Source of the DNA: Phycisphaerae bacterium
GTDB taxonomy: Bacteria; Planctomycetota; Phycisphaerae; Sedimentisphaerales; Sedimentisphaeraceae
Assembly: GCA_027078365.1 (NCBI GenBank)
Contig: JALWYQ010000010.1
Coordinates: 1 to 64,000, forward strand
DNA: 64,000 nt
Direction of reading: 5' to 3'
The notes beneath the pieces were generated by a model, which saw only the letters and a list, made by a program, of their open reading frames with translations, searched no databases and had not been told where the DNA came from. Below, piece by piece: positions 1-10,148 of this stretch. The stretch's first letter is position 1. Each line of letters begins with the position of its first letter. Made by a program: the position numbers and the translations under genes.

Positions 1-206
1 ATTATTAGGAGATATAAAAATCGTAAGTAAATCGTTCGTAAAACGCATCCTATAATTTAATATCTCTTTAAATCTGCGATTAGAGACAACTCTTTGTTTT
101 TTCTTTAATTTGTATCTAATCAAAACAGAAGCCCTATTATCTATAGTTATAAAAAAACATGTAAGTTCTACTCGACATTAAGACAACAAACATGCACAAA
201 GAAACA

Positions 207-1607
207 TTATTTGCCTATACAAAAGTTAGAGAATATTCGATCAAGCATCTGTTCATCTACACTCTTCTCTTGATCCAAATTGACAAGCGTTTCATAGGCA
301 TCTCGAAGGTATATGGAAGCAAGCTCATTGTTACCATTTAATATTTCTATCTTTGCATTTTTTACACATTCTACGGCGTGTATAGCCGCAGATCTATGCC
401 TCTGATTAACCGCCAATCTCTCTGTTCCACCAAGCTCTAATTCTCTAGAAACAAGTGCTTCGTTGATGGCATCACGTAAAACATCCAATCCACGTCCATC
501 TTTGGAACTAGTAACCAGAATAGAACCTGACAACATATTGCTTAACAACGATATTTTCTCAGAGAGCTCAGACGAAGTGAGTTTGTCGCATTTAGTTGCA
601 ACATATAGAATATTCTCTGCCCGTAATAGAGAAAGAATCCGAGTATCTTCTCGAAAATTAGAACTATCGATTGGCACACAAAAAACTGCAATAGTAGCCG
701 AGTTAATCGCCTCAATAGCCGCCTGTTGGGCAAGCTCATCTAAAATATCTACTTTGTTCTCAATGTTAATTCCGGCACAATCAAACATAACACAATCACC
801 GTTAGCCAAACTCACCTTAGCTGTGAGAATATCTCTTGTTGTAGCTACTTGCGATGAAACTATACTTCGATTAGCACCACTGATTGCATTTAACAGCGAA
901 CTCTTACCTGAATTTGGAGCGCCTACGAGACCAACACTAGGCAACGCAATCATCGCTTCATATCTTATACTACCATCAATGAGAGACTCTAAGGCTGTCA
1001 ATATCGTATCAATTCTTAAGCTAGCCTGCTCAGCAGTTATAAATAGAGTTTCTTCTTCACAAAAGTCTAACTCTGCCTCTAGCAAACTCATTAGATTAAT
1101 GAGATCTTCTCCTATCTGGATTATAATTCCAGATAGCTTACCTTCTAGAAGTTTCTGCGCAGCTTCTAATTGAAATCTATTACTACTAGAGACAATCTCT
1201 GCAACCGCTTCAGCACCAGAAAGGTCTATCTTGCCATTAAGGTATGCTCTTGCCGTAAATTCCCCTGGGGAGGCTAGTCTAACTTTTTCTGAGACTAAAG
1301 TTTCCAATATTAACTGCGCAGTACCTAACGAACAAAAAAGACTTAACTCAACAAGTAAATCTCCAGTGTACGAATTTAAAAACGGAAACACATACACTAC
1401 TGCATTAATTTGCATGCCGTGTACATTGACTTTACACTTAATGACGCAACGGCGGTTCTCTTCTAGATCTATGTTAATAAGGGAGCTTGTTATATTTACC
1501 GCTTCTGGACCACTGATGCGCAATAAGTGTCGTACTCCCGGCATTGAACCACTACTTATAGCAATTATAGTATCTTGCGTGTTGTACATCATATTGTTTA
1601 TATACAC
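207..1607 (-). CDS. mnmE: tRNA uridine-5-carboxymethylaminomethyl(34) synthesis GTPase MnmE
   Basis: GTPase motifs GAPNSGKSSLLNAI, DCAG, TKCD; C-terminal CIGK motif; N-terminal TrmE-like 'DTIIAISSG'. True start may be the Met ~6 codons in. Confidence 0.95.
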   Translation of the reverse strand: MYINNMMYNTQDTIIAISSGSMPGVRHLLRISGPEAVNITSSLINIDLEENRRCVIKCKVNVHGMQINAVVYVFPFLNSYTGDLLVELSLFCSLGTAQLILETLVSEKVRLASPGEFTARAYLNGKIDLSGAEAVAEIVSSSNRFQLEAAQKLLEGKLSGIIIQIGEDLINLMSLLEAELDFCEEETLFITAEQASLRIDTILTALESLIDGSIRYEAMIALPSVGLVGAPNSGKSSLLNAISGANRSIVSSQVATTRDILTAKVSLANGDCVMFDCAGINIENKVDILDELAQQAAIEAINSATIAVFCVPIDSSNFREDTRILSLLRAENILYVATKCDKLTSSELSEKISLLSNMLSGSILVTSSKDGRGLDVLRDAINEALVSRELELGGTERLAVNQRHRSAAIHAVECVKNAKIEILNGNNELASIYLRDAYETLVNLDQEKSVDEQMLDRIFSNFCIGK

Positions 1608-1642
1608 CAGTTCTGTTTTGGTTTGTAAGTCTTATAGAAAGA

Positions 1643-3034
1643 TCAACCTTCTGTGGCGGCAGCCTGAACAGCTTTAGAGACACTAAGATGAACTTTGGCA
1701 TCAAGCATATCAGGCAAAAGGTTTCCATCTGTAGCCAACTCTGCAAGTGTATTTGAAGCTGCAAGTTGCATCTTAGCAGTTATTTCTTTTGCACGTGCAT
1801 CAAGAGCTCCTCTAAATATTCCAGGAAAAGCCAAAGCATTATTAATTGTCCTACCATCAGCAGTAACTTTAGCTCCAGCAGCCGATGCATCTTCAACTGA
1901 TATTTCACCCACTGGATTACTCAATGGAAAGACAATAGCATCTTCAGCCATACTTCTAATCATTTCTTTACTAACAAGATTAGCTCTAGCAACACCGATA
2001 AAAATATCTCTCTCCTTAAATCCTTCTTCAAGCGAACCAGTAATACCATCTTTATTTGTCACATATGCTAGTTTTTCAAGATATGGATTCATATCTTTTC
2101 GACCTTTATAGATAGCCCCATCTGCATCGTAAACAACGATATCTTTGAGTCCAAACTCCAGAAGGATTTTAGTAATTGCATACCCTGCTGCACCAGCACC
2201 AATGATTATAGCCCTAGATTCTGATGCTTCTTTATTAACTTGCCTTAGGGCATTTATTAAGGCAGCAAGAACCACCGTTGCAGTTGCATGCTGGTCGTCA
2301 TGAAACACTGGAATGTTAAGTTTTTCTCGAAGCTTTTCTTCAATTTCGAAACATGCTGGCGCTGCAATATCTTCAAGCTGTATAGCACCAAAAGTATGTG
2401 CCATTAAAGAAATATGATTGACAATCTCGTCTGGAACCTTTGTATCTAAGACGATAGGGACACCACTAATTCCTACAAACTCTGCAAAAATAGCAGCCTT
2501 TCCCTCCATTACAGGTAATGCTGCACTCGCACCAACATCACCTAAGCCAAGAACTGCTGTGCCATCTGAAACAATCGCAACTCGATCACAAATTCCAGTC
2601 AGATCCCAAGCAACACTAGGATCATCAACTATTTTTTTACATACTGAAGCGACACCAGGGGTATAAACTTTACGTAAATCAGTAAGACTCTTAATAGCCA
2701 TCCTGCTTTTTGTCTCTATTGTTCCACGTCGGTGAGACTCCAAGACTTCATCAACGACATCTATAACTCTTAGTCCCTCTATAGCATTAATCTTTGGAAT
2801 TATAATCTCTATATCATCAGACTTCTGACAGTAAATTGTAATATCTCTAAATTTATTGATAGAGTCGACTCCTACAGACTCTATTTTATCTAATTGGGCA
2901 TTAACCTCTGCTATGACTGCAATTAGAGACGATAACTTACCCGGCTTATCTACAATCTCACATCTCAATGTGAAAATATTTGTTGATTTATATCTCTCTT
3001 GAAGACTCTTCTCATACATATAGAATCCTAACAA
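1643..3034 (-). CDS. NAD(P)-dependent malic enzyme with N-terminal ACT domain
   Basis: 'LRKVYTPGVASVCKKI', 'FHDDQHATATVVLAALINAL', 'IIIGAGAAGYAI' malic enzyme motifs; N-terminal ACT-like region. Confidence 0.92.
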   Translation of the reverse strand: MLGFYMYEKSLQERYKSTNIFTLRCEIVDKPGKLSSLIAVIAEVNAQLDKIESVGVDSINKFRDITIYCQKSDDIEIIIPKINAIEGLRVIDVVDEVLESHRRGTIETKSRMAIKSLTDLRKVYTPGVASVCKKIVDDPSVAWDLTGICDRVAIVSDGTAVLGLGDVGASAALPVMEGKAAIFAEFVGISGVPIVLDTKVPDEIVNHISLMAHTFGAIQLEDIAAPACFEIEEKLREKLNIPVFHDDQHATATVVLAALINALRQVNKEASESRAIIIGAGAAGYAITKILLEFGLKDIVVYDADGAIYKGRKDMNPYLEKLAYVTNKDGITGSLEEGFKERDIFIGVARANLVSKEMIRSMAEDAIVFPLSNPVGEISVEDASAAGAKVTADGRTINNALAFPGIFRGALDARAKEITAKMQLAASNTLAELATDGNLLPDMLDAKVHLSVSKAVQAAATEG

Positions 3035-3068
3035 TTCAATTAATTGTAATTTTTAATTATAAGATAGC

Positions 3069-3602
3069 CTACATATCAAATAAAGGCGTCTCAAAACTTC
3101 CATTCTTTTCAAGCATTAATTGTCGTTTAGCAACAAACTTATTACTAACACCACACTCCTTAGAAATGCTTCTGTGATCCTTATACTCAAGAAGCATCTT
3201 ATCAACCTTGCCACACATAAGATTTTCGTGAGCCCTACGTTTCCTATCATTTCGACGCAATTCCTCTCGCCAGAAAGCTAGTTCTTTCTGGTAGAGTTTA
3301 TCATCAAGATATCTCTGCCGTCTCGTTCTTTCCTTACTATAAATCTCAATCTGTCTAGGCGAGACAACTCCTATCTTAATACAATCATCACTTCCACTAC
3401 CCAAATATGTTAGCCTTACTTCACCCAGTTTAGTTACCACAAGAATAGACTCATCGCGATTTATGCTTAAAACAGTTTCTCTAACGTTATCCTTATCCAG
3501 ACTTGACAACAATTGTCTATTATTTGTAATCTTACGTGATAAGCTAACGCCCAAGACCACAAACCAGATGAGAATCAACAATATCGCAACTAATGCAGTC
3601 AA
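3069..3602 (-). CDS. hypothetical membrane-anchored protein with basic C-terminal region
   Basis: 177 aa ORF with N-terminal TM segment; basic, coiled C-terminal half with possible HTH-like end. Confidence 0.5.
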   Translation of the reverse strand: MTALVAILLILIWFVVLGVSLSRKITNNRQLLSSLDKDNVRETVLSINRDESILVVTKLGEVRLTYLGSGSDDCIKIGVVSPRQIEIYSKERTRRQRYLDDKLYQKELAFWREELRRNDRKRRAHENLMCGKVDKMLLEYKDHRSISKECGVSNKFVAKRQLMLEKNGSFETPLFDM

Positions 3603-3757
3603 TACTAAAATCCCGAAATAACTGTAGATAAAGCGGCATTTTACCCCATACAGTGTGTTTTACAAGTAAAATCGCCATATCGCAAAACGAGGCAGATTCA
3701 TCTCGTAATCAAGACCGAACAGATTAATATGTTCGAAATTAAAATTAAATAAAGGAA

Positions 3758-4495
3758 TTGGCAATGAAGAAACAAATAATCATAGTGTTACTACTAGTAC
3801 TAATTAGCATATCTACAGCTAAAAATCCACAAGTAACTATCTTACTCAAGGCAGCGGGAGAAGACCCCAATACACTCGTAGATTTTGGCTCTATAGTTGT
3901 AGAATTGTATAAAGACGAAGCACCCATAACCACAGAAAATTTCGTAAGATATGTCCAAGATGGATTCTATGATGGACTAATTTTCCATAGGGTAATCAAG
4001 AACTTTGTAATTCAGGGTGGTGGCTATGACAGATACCTCAATAGGAGAACAACTCGATCTCCTATAGCTAACGAGAGCTTCAACGGCCTGAAGAATGAAC
4101 GTGGCACAATCTCTATGGCCAGAACATCATCGCCAGACTCGGCTACATCTGAATTTTTCATAAATCTAATAGATAACTACAATCTAGATTTTTTCAGTCC
4201 TGTATACGACAGCAACAATCAAGCATACAGCAAATACGGATACTGTGTCTTCGGCAGAGTTATCGCCGGAATGGATATTGTTGATGCGATAGCAGCATTA
4301 GAAACTGATGAATACGACCGACCTGTGACAGACATAGTAATTAACCATGCATACATAAGCCAAACTAGCCCTGTTTGCGCAGAAAAAATCATTGGAGACA
4401 TCAATGGTGATTGCATTGTTGACCTATCTGATATATCCTTATTAGCCATGAATTGGCTAGAATGCAATTCCGTCACAGACGATTGCAACAATTGA
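3758..4495 (+). CDS. cyclophilin-type peptidyl-prolyl cis-trans isomerase with C-terminal dockerin-like segment
   Basis: Signal peptide; 'NFVRYVQDGFYDGLIFHRVIKNFVIQGGGY', 'SEFFINL'; C-terminal 'GDINGDCIVDLSDISLLAMNWLEC'. Confidence 0.9.
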   Translation: MAMKKQIIIVLLLVLISISTAKNPQVTILLKAAGEDPNTLVDFGSIVVELYKDEAPITTENFVRYVQDGFYDGLIFHRVIKNFVIQGGGYDRYLNRRTTRSPIANESFNGLKNERGTISMARTSSPDSATSEFFINLIDNYNLDFFSPVYDSNNQAYSKYGYCVFGRVIAGMDIVDAIAALETDEYDRPVTDIVINHAYISQTSPVCAEKIIGDINGDCIVDLSDISLLAMNWLECNSVTDDCNN

Positions 4496-4537
4496 GCCTA
4501 ATTCGTTTATCTCAGATAATGGAGTAGAATAAATACA

Positions 4538-6385
4538 ATGTCCCAAAGACATCACAAGATCATATTTCAACCATACGGTATAGTTTCTTATGTTCCCAAA
4601 GGCACAAAGGCAATCGAAGCCATCTCACAGATTGGATTAGACATAAACGCTCCCTGTGGAGGCGCTGGAACATGCGGAAAATGCAGAATAAAAGTTTCTC
4701 CAGATCCTACACCACCAAGCACTCTAGAAATTAACACTATAAGCAAAGAGGAACTCAAAAAGGGCTGGAGACTTGCCTGTCAGTATATATTAAATAGCGA
4801 CGCTATTATAGAAATACCTGCAACGTCTAATACCACATCAGAGCAGAAGATCCTAATTCACTCAATCATGAATAAAGATCAAGTAATGTTACCCTCTGTA
4901 TGTAAAAAATTCGTAAAGCTAACTCCTCCCTCCCTAGAAGATAACCGTAGCGATCTTGATCGATTGTATGATGAAATTGGCAAATACAAGACGAGCCTGA
5001 AACTACTTAGAAATATCCCTAGTAGATTACGCAGCAACAACTACGAATGTACTGCCGTAATATCTGATGAGACATTAATAGATCTTGAACCAGGAGACAC
5101 CTCTAATAAATGCTATGGAGTTGCATTTGATATAGGTACTACTACAGTAGCCGGGACACTATTAGATCTATCTAATGGCAAAGAACTTGATGTCTGTGCT
5201 AAGGTTAACCCCCAAGTTACTTATGGGGATGATGTCCTAAGTAGAATAGAATATTGTTCTAATGGTAAAGATGCTCTAAAAACTTTGCATAATTCCATAG
5301 TAAACTGTATTAGCGACATTATCGCTATCCTATGCAATAATACCGGCATAAGCAAAGACAACATATATGAAGTTGATATTGCTGGCAATACCACAATGGA
5401 ACATATATTTAGTGGGATAGATCCTACATCGCTTGGCCAATTACCATTCACTTCTACGTTCACGGAGAATCTCACACTTAATGTGGACGATATATCGCTT
5501 CCGATAAATCCGCAGGGTCGAATCTACATATTCCCTATTATAGGAGGATTCGTTGGCGGTGACACTACTGCCTGTATACTCACCAGCAAGATGTATAATA
5601 CCAAGGAAACTACCCTTTTAATAGATATTGGAACCAACGGAGAGATAGTTCTGGCGCATAATGGCGAGCTTCTAGCGGCATCAACAGCCGCAGGACCGGC
5701 GCTTGAAGGGGCTCGAATATCCTGCGGAATGAGAGCAACTATTGGCGCTATTGAAAAGGTTTCCTTCGAAGGTAATGATATTGAATTCAGTGTGATTGGT
5801 GATGTTGAACCTGTTGGGATCTGTGGTTCAGCATTAATAGATATTGTAGCCAATCTAATTAACATAGGAATTATCGATTCATCAGGTAGTTTTTCATCAG
5901 AAGAAAATCTCGACAAAATACCTCAGAATCTCAGAAATCGACTATTAACTAACGAAAAAGGACAAAAAGAATTTATATTGGTTGAAAAAGTCAAGGGTAA
6001 TAATATTTCTTTAACCCAAAAGGATGTAAGAGAACTACAACTCGCAGTCGGAGCGATTCGTGCAGGGATAGCGATCTTGCTTAAAAAAGTTAATATAACC
6101 ACTAATGATATAGACAAAATATTAATGGCTGGTGGATTTGGAAACTTTATAAGGCGTAGCAACGCCCAGCAAATTGGACTATTACCTTACACTAAAAATA
6201 ATAACATTATTCACTACATAGGAAATGCATCTTTAGCCGGAGCCAAATTAGCGATGTTAAATGCAGATTCTAAAAAACAAGCAAACAATATTGCTAAGAA
6301 AACCAAACATTTGGAACTTTCTCTAAACAATGATTTTCAAATGGAATTTGCTTCCGCCATGCTCTTCCCTGAAACGCTACATTAG
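4538..6385 (+). CDS. 2Fe-2S ferredoxin-domain ASKHA protein (DUF4445; RACo-like corrinoid protein reactivase)
   Basis: N-terminal 2Fe-2S loop 'CGGAGTCGKCRIKV...C'; ASKHA signatures 'GVAFDIGTTTVAGTLLD', 'LLIDIGTNGEIVLA', 'ILMAGGFGNFI'. Confidence 0.88.
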   Translation: MSQRHHKIIFQPYGIVSYVPKGTKAIEAISQIGLDINAPCGGAGTCGKCRIKVSPDPTPPSTLEINTISKEELKKGWRLACQYILNSDAIIEIPATSNTTSEQKILIHSIMNKDQVMLPSVCKKFVKLTPPSLEDNRSDLDRLYDEIGKYKTSLKLLRNIPSRLRSNNYECTAVISDETLIDLEPGDTSNKCYGVAFDIGTTTVAGTLLDLSNGKELDVCAKVNPQVTYGDDVLSRIEYCSNGKDALKTLHNSIVNCISDIIAILCNNTGISKDNIYEVDIAGNTTMEHIFSGIDPTSLGQLPFTSTFTENLTLNVDDISLPINPQGRIYIFPIIGGFVGGDTTACILTSKMYNTKETTLLIDIGTNGEIVLAHNGELLAASTAAGPALEGARISCGMRATIGAIEKVSFEGNDIEFSVIGDVEPVGICGSALIDIVANLINIGIIDSSGSFSSEENLDKIPQNLRNRLLTNEKGQKEFILVEKVKGNNISLTQKDVRELQLAVGAIRAGIAILLKKVNITTNDIDKILMAGGFGNFIRRSNAQQIGLLPYTKNNNIIHYIGNASLAGAKLAMLNADSKKQANNIAKKTKHLELSLNNDFQMEFASAMLFPETLH

Positions 6386-6472
6386 CTAATACAAACACTA
6401 GAAAAGACACATTAATCCATCCTCATATAAATAAAATTCTGTCGATATCGTGCTCCCTATGACATAAAAAAA

Positions 6473-6496
6473 GGCCAGAGAAATCAATCTCTGGCC
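6473..6496 (-). terminator. Rho-independent terminator downstream of the pilin-like gene
   Basis: GGCCAGAGA-aatcaa-TCTCTGGCC stem followed by T7 on the minus strand. Confidence 0.85.
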
Positions 6497-6516
6497 CTGA
6501 AATATAACATACTCTA

Positions 6517-7005
6517 TTAATATTTCACGAGGTCAGCATCCGCAACACCATCAATAATATCCGCATAGAATTGCTCTTCAGTTGTGTCAAAATACCAACC
6601 AGCATCTCCGCCACCTAGATCATCTGTACCGGCCCCTGTAGCCACTGTTCTAAGAGAATTGAAAGGATTCTTAGGGAATTTCTGGAGATAAGGGCCATAG
6701 GCGCCATTTGGATCAAGATCACCAGAAATATTAGTTTTCTTTGTTAACGCTTCAACAAAAGATGCTCCACCTTCTCCAGGGTATTGATCGTTATGTTGTA
6801 TCTTATAAAGTTGAATTTGCGAACGAACTGCTTGGAGGTTACTTTGCACACTAGAAACTCTAGCTTCTGTAGAAGCAGAACTAAACTGAGGAATAACTAT
6901 CGCGGCCAAAATACCCAAAATTACAACAACGATCAAAATTTCAACAAGTGTAAAACCTTTTTTAGCTTTCATATTAATATCCTTTGTGTTGTACTCGTCG
7001 CTCAT
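6517..7005 (-). CDS. type II secretion / type IV pilin-like (prepilin) protein
   Basis: Prepilin cleavage/methylation signal 'KKGFTLVEILIVVVILGILAAIVIPQFSSA'. Confidence 0.9.
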   Translation of the reverse strand: MSDEYNTKDINMKAKKGFTLVEILIVVVILGILAAIVIPQFSSASTEARVSSVQSNLQAVRSQIQLYKIQHNDQYPGEGGASFVEALTKKTNISGDLDPNGAYGPYLQKFPKNPFNSLRTVATGAGTDDLGGGDAGWYFDTTEEQFYADIIDGVADADLVKY

Positions 7006-7538
7006 TTAAGCGACCTTCATTAATTTCCTAATTCACACTAAAACTATTGCACACTCGTGCAAAACAGAATGACATAATCGTCACAACACTATACCCCACA
7101 CGAATCTCCTTTTAATTTTCATGAGGTCCTAGCATCAGAATCTTCTTCAATTAGGATAATGACAACACTTTCGTTTTTGTTATCACGTACCAAAAACATA
7201 ATAAATATTTCTGCGGAAACAAAAAAAATATGATATTACAGCATAAATTTATCTTAGTCTGATAAAAACTCTCATATCTAGCTTTTCATGCAAACTCGCA
7301 AGAGAATATTATGTAAAAATAAAATTAACATCTACGGAGTGCTTATCCATCTAAATATAGTTCCTATAGTTTCCTCAGTGCAAATGATAGACAATGTTTT
7401 CTGGCATTCCAATATATGGCAAATTGCAATACCACAAACAACTATCCAACTATCAGCCTTTAAAATTGTGTACTACACAAATTTCATAAGGGCAACCTTT
7501 TGCTTTACTTTATTAATGATTTTACTATTATTTAACAC

Positions 7539-9320
7539 ATGAGTACAACAAATGAAAAAACTGTAGGTATAGTAAAAACAAAATCTATAAGAGTTATTGG
7601 CCCAAACGAAACGTTTAAACTTCAATGCGGCAAAACATTAGCCCCTATTGATGTGGCCTATGAGACTTACGGCAGGCTAAATAAAGATGGATCTAATGCC
7701 ATATACATATGCCACGCGCTGACGGGAAATGCTCACGTTGCAGGATTCCACAGCAATGAAGACAAGAAGCCTGGATGGTGGGAAGACTTCGTTGGGCCAG
7801 GCAAAGCCATAGACACTGACAAGTTCTTTGTCGTATGTTCAAACTTTTTAGGTGGATGTTCTGGGACAACAGGACCTTGCGCTATTAATCCAGAGACCCA
7901 GAAACCGTATGGACTTGATTTCCCTGTTTACACAATATCAGATATGGTCAGGGTACAAAAACTATTGCTAGACAAGCTTGGCATTAAACATCTGCTCGCT
8001 GTAATCGGCGGATCCATGGGAGGTATGCACGCCCTTCAATGGACAATAGATTACCCCGACTTTATGGACGCTGCAATTGCAATTGCTACAACAACTAGAC
8101 TTAGTGTACAAGCAATAGCATTTGATGCTGTTGGGCGAAACGCAATATTAGTAGATCAGAAATTCAACAATGGCAATTATCGTCAAGGTCAAGAACCTGA
8201 TAGAGGGCTCAGTATTGCAAGGATGATTGGGCATATAACCTATCTGTCCGAAAAAGGAATGCGCGAAAAATTTGGTAGATCACTAAGAAACAAAGACAAC
8301 TATAGCTACAATTTTGATCCAGAGTTCAGTATAGAGACCTATCTTGATCATCAAGGGCAATCCTTTGTTGAACGATTTGATGCGAATTGCTACCTATACA
8401 TAACAAAGGCAATGGATTATTTTGACCTGTGCAAAGATTATGGTTCTCTAAAAGCAGCATTCGAAAAAACAAAGGCAAGGTTTTTGGTTGTAAGTTTCTC
8501 TAGCGATTGGCTATTTCCACCAGAACAAAGTGAAGAATTAGTAGATGCGCTTGTTGCTGATGGCAAAGACGTAAGTTATTGCAACATTGAGTCTCCATAT
8601 GGACACGACGCCTTTCTGTTAGAACCTGACAAACTAGGCGCAACGATGAAAGGTTTCTTGGAATCTCTGCACAACAGAGATTCCAATATAAATAACATTG
8701 CGAAAGAGGAAATGCCTCTCAGCGACAAAAAAGTTCGTATAGACTATGATCTTATTAGCTCACTAATAGAACCGAAAAGCCGTATTCTTGATGTAGGCTG
8801 TGGTAATGGGGAGCTATTATTGAAGTTAATGAGAGATAAATCCATAAGAGGCGAAGGAATTGAATTAGACCAAGGTCAAGTTACTCGTTGTATTTCACGT
8901 GGTCTATCTGTAATTCAGAGAGATATTGAACGGGGTCTAGAGCATTACGCAGACAACAGTTTTGATTATGTAATTCTCTCGCAAACAATGCAAACTCTCA
9001 AAAATCCTGAAAAGGTATTTAAAGAATTGTTACGCGTTGGCAAAAAAGTAATTGTTAGTTTCCCTAACTTTGCTTATTGGCGTTGCAGACTACAGCTATT
9101 CTTAAAAGGGAAAGCGCCAAGAACGAAACAAATGCCGTTTAAATGGTATGATTCACCAAACATACATTTTCTATCGATAGATGATTTCGATGAGTTTTGT
9201 GATGAATTAGGTGTAACAATTGAAGAAAAGATACCATTACAACGAACCGGAGCTAGTACTATCAACCTTTTGCCAAATCTTCTTGCTGAGCAAGCGATCT
9301 ACGTCACAAGCAAGAACTAG
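7539..9320 (+). CDS. homoserine O-acetyltransferase (MetX) fused to MetW-like methyltransferase
   Basis: MetX motifs 'YETYGRLN', 'CHALTGNAHVAG', 'GGSMGGMHALQW', 'YGHDAFLLE'; C-terminal MetW 'SRILDVGCGNGELLLKL...VIQRDIERGLEHYADNSFDYVILSQTMQTL'. Confidence 0.93.
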   Translation: MSTTNEKTVGIVKTKSIRVIGPNETFKLQCGKTLAPIDVAYETYGRLNKDGSNAIYICHALTGNAHVAGFHSNEDKKPGWWEDFVGPGKAIDTDKFFVVCSNFLGGCSGTTGPCAINPETQKPYGLDFPVYTISDMVRVQKLLLDKLGIKHLLAVIGGSMGGMHALQWTIDYPDFMDAAIAIATTTRLSVQAIAFDAVGRNAILVDQKFNNGNYRQGQEPDRGLSIARMIGHITYLSEKGMREKFGRSLRNKDNYSYNFDPEFSIETYLDHQGQSFVERFDANCYLYITKAMDYFDLCKDYGSLKAAFEKTKARFLVVSFSSDWLFPPEQSEELVDALVADGKDVSYCNIESPYGHDAFLLEPDKLGATMKGFLESLHNRDSNINNIAKEEMPLSDKKVRIDYDLISSLIEPKSRILDVGCGNGELLLKLMRDKSIRGEGIELDQGQVTRCISRGLSVIQRDIERGLEHYADNSFDYVILSQTMQTLKNPEKVFKELLRVGKKVIVSFPNFAYWRCRLQLFLKGKAPRTKQMPFKWYDSPNIHFLSIDDFDEFCDELGVTIEEKIPLQRTGASTINLLPNLLAEQAIYVTSKN

Positions 9321-9360
9321 ACAGCACAATTAGCATACTAATTAGCAAACCAAATCGCAT

Positions 9361-9382
9361 GGGGCAGAATCCACTCTGCCCC
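9361..9382. terminator. probable hairpin terminator between convergent genes
   Basis: GGGGCAGA-atccac-TCTGCCCC inverted repeat between the convergent metXW ORF and the 9533-9943 ORF; no strong T-run. Confidence 0.5.
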
Positions 9383-9532
9383 TCATACACCGTCAATCCG
9401 AGGCCAACACCAATTACATTACTTCACTACCGTGATTCACAATGACTTTAAACTTCTTTAAGTATCGAAATCCCCTTGTTATTACGAAAGCAACAGAAAG
9501 GCTGTTCTAAATACTCAAAAAAGTTTGTTCTA

Positions 9533-9943
9533 TTAATTACCAGTCTGCAATTCGACTCTTCTGCAAACAATACGTCTTTCACCTAATAATTTCCCATTTG
9601 TAAAAAGTTGAAAACGATATTCTCCTGGTTCTGGAAATACAATACCATGCATATTTAAAGCCAAAGTCAATACGTGGCGTACATCTTTAAAAACCACTTT
9701 TTTGCTTTGCGAAAAGAGCACCCTATCTTCCTCCTCCACATTTATTAAATTAATCTGTATATCAGTCTCGCCATGGCCATTGGTTAATTCAGAAAAGAAA
9801 ACGAGCTGACTGTTTCTAATGGGAAATTTCGAAGCATTAACAACTTGAATTATATTAATTATGCTCGGCATTCCCGTTATGCGATCAAAGATAACTCTAT
9901 CGCAAGTAATTGCAGATAGTAAGATTGGCGATATTGCGTTCAT
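9533..9943 (-). CDS. DUF6941-like hypothetical protein
   Basis: 136 aa ORF; 'PEPGEYRFQLFTNGKLLGERRI' beta-sandwich-like ending typical of this family. Confidence 0.6.
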   Translation of the reverse strand: MNAISPILLSAITCDRVIFDRITGMPSIINIIQVVNASKFPIRNSQLVFFSELTNGHGETDIQINLINVEEEDRVLFSQSKKVVFKDVRHVLTLALNMHGIVFPEPGEYRFQLFTNGKLLGERRIVCRRVELQTGN

Positions 9944-10148
9944 CTGATCTCCTTCTGAGATTTATGTATTGTACAGGCGGATATTAATACTAGAAGCACA
10001 AAGCAAATCATAGCATTTGTGAACCAATAGAGCAATCTTTCATGGGCATTAGTCAGATATTTCTAAATTGTAATGATTTTAATTTGATGTATAATGAGTC
10101 GTTTGTACAATAAAACAAAACATTAATCCCCTTTTGGAGCAAAATATT

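Noticed and set aside
463-1173. 236-aa plus-strand ORF
   Set aside because: Fully antisense to mnmE with no recognisable domain; a shadow ORF.
7023-7538. Possible SAM/methionine riboswitch upstream of metX-metW
   Set aside because: No recognisable SAM-I/SAM-II/SAH core by eye; the region is AT-rich without a clear conserved fold. An Infernal search would be decisive.
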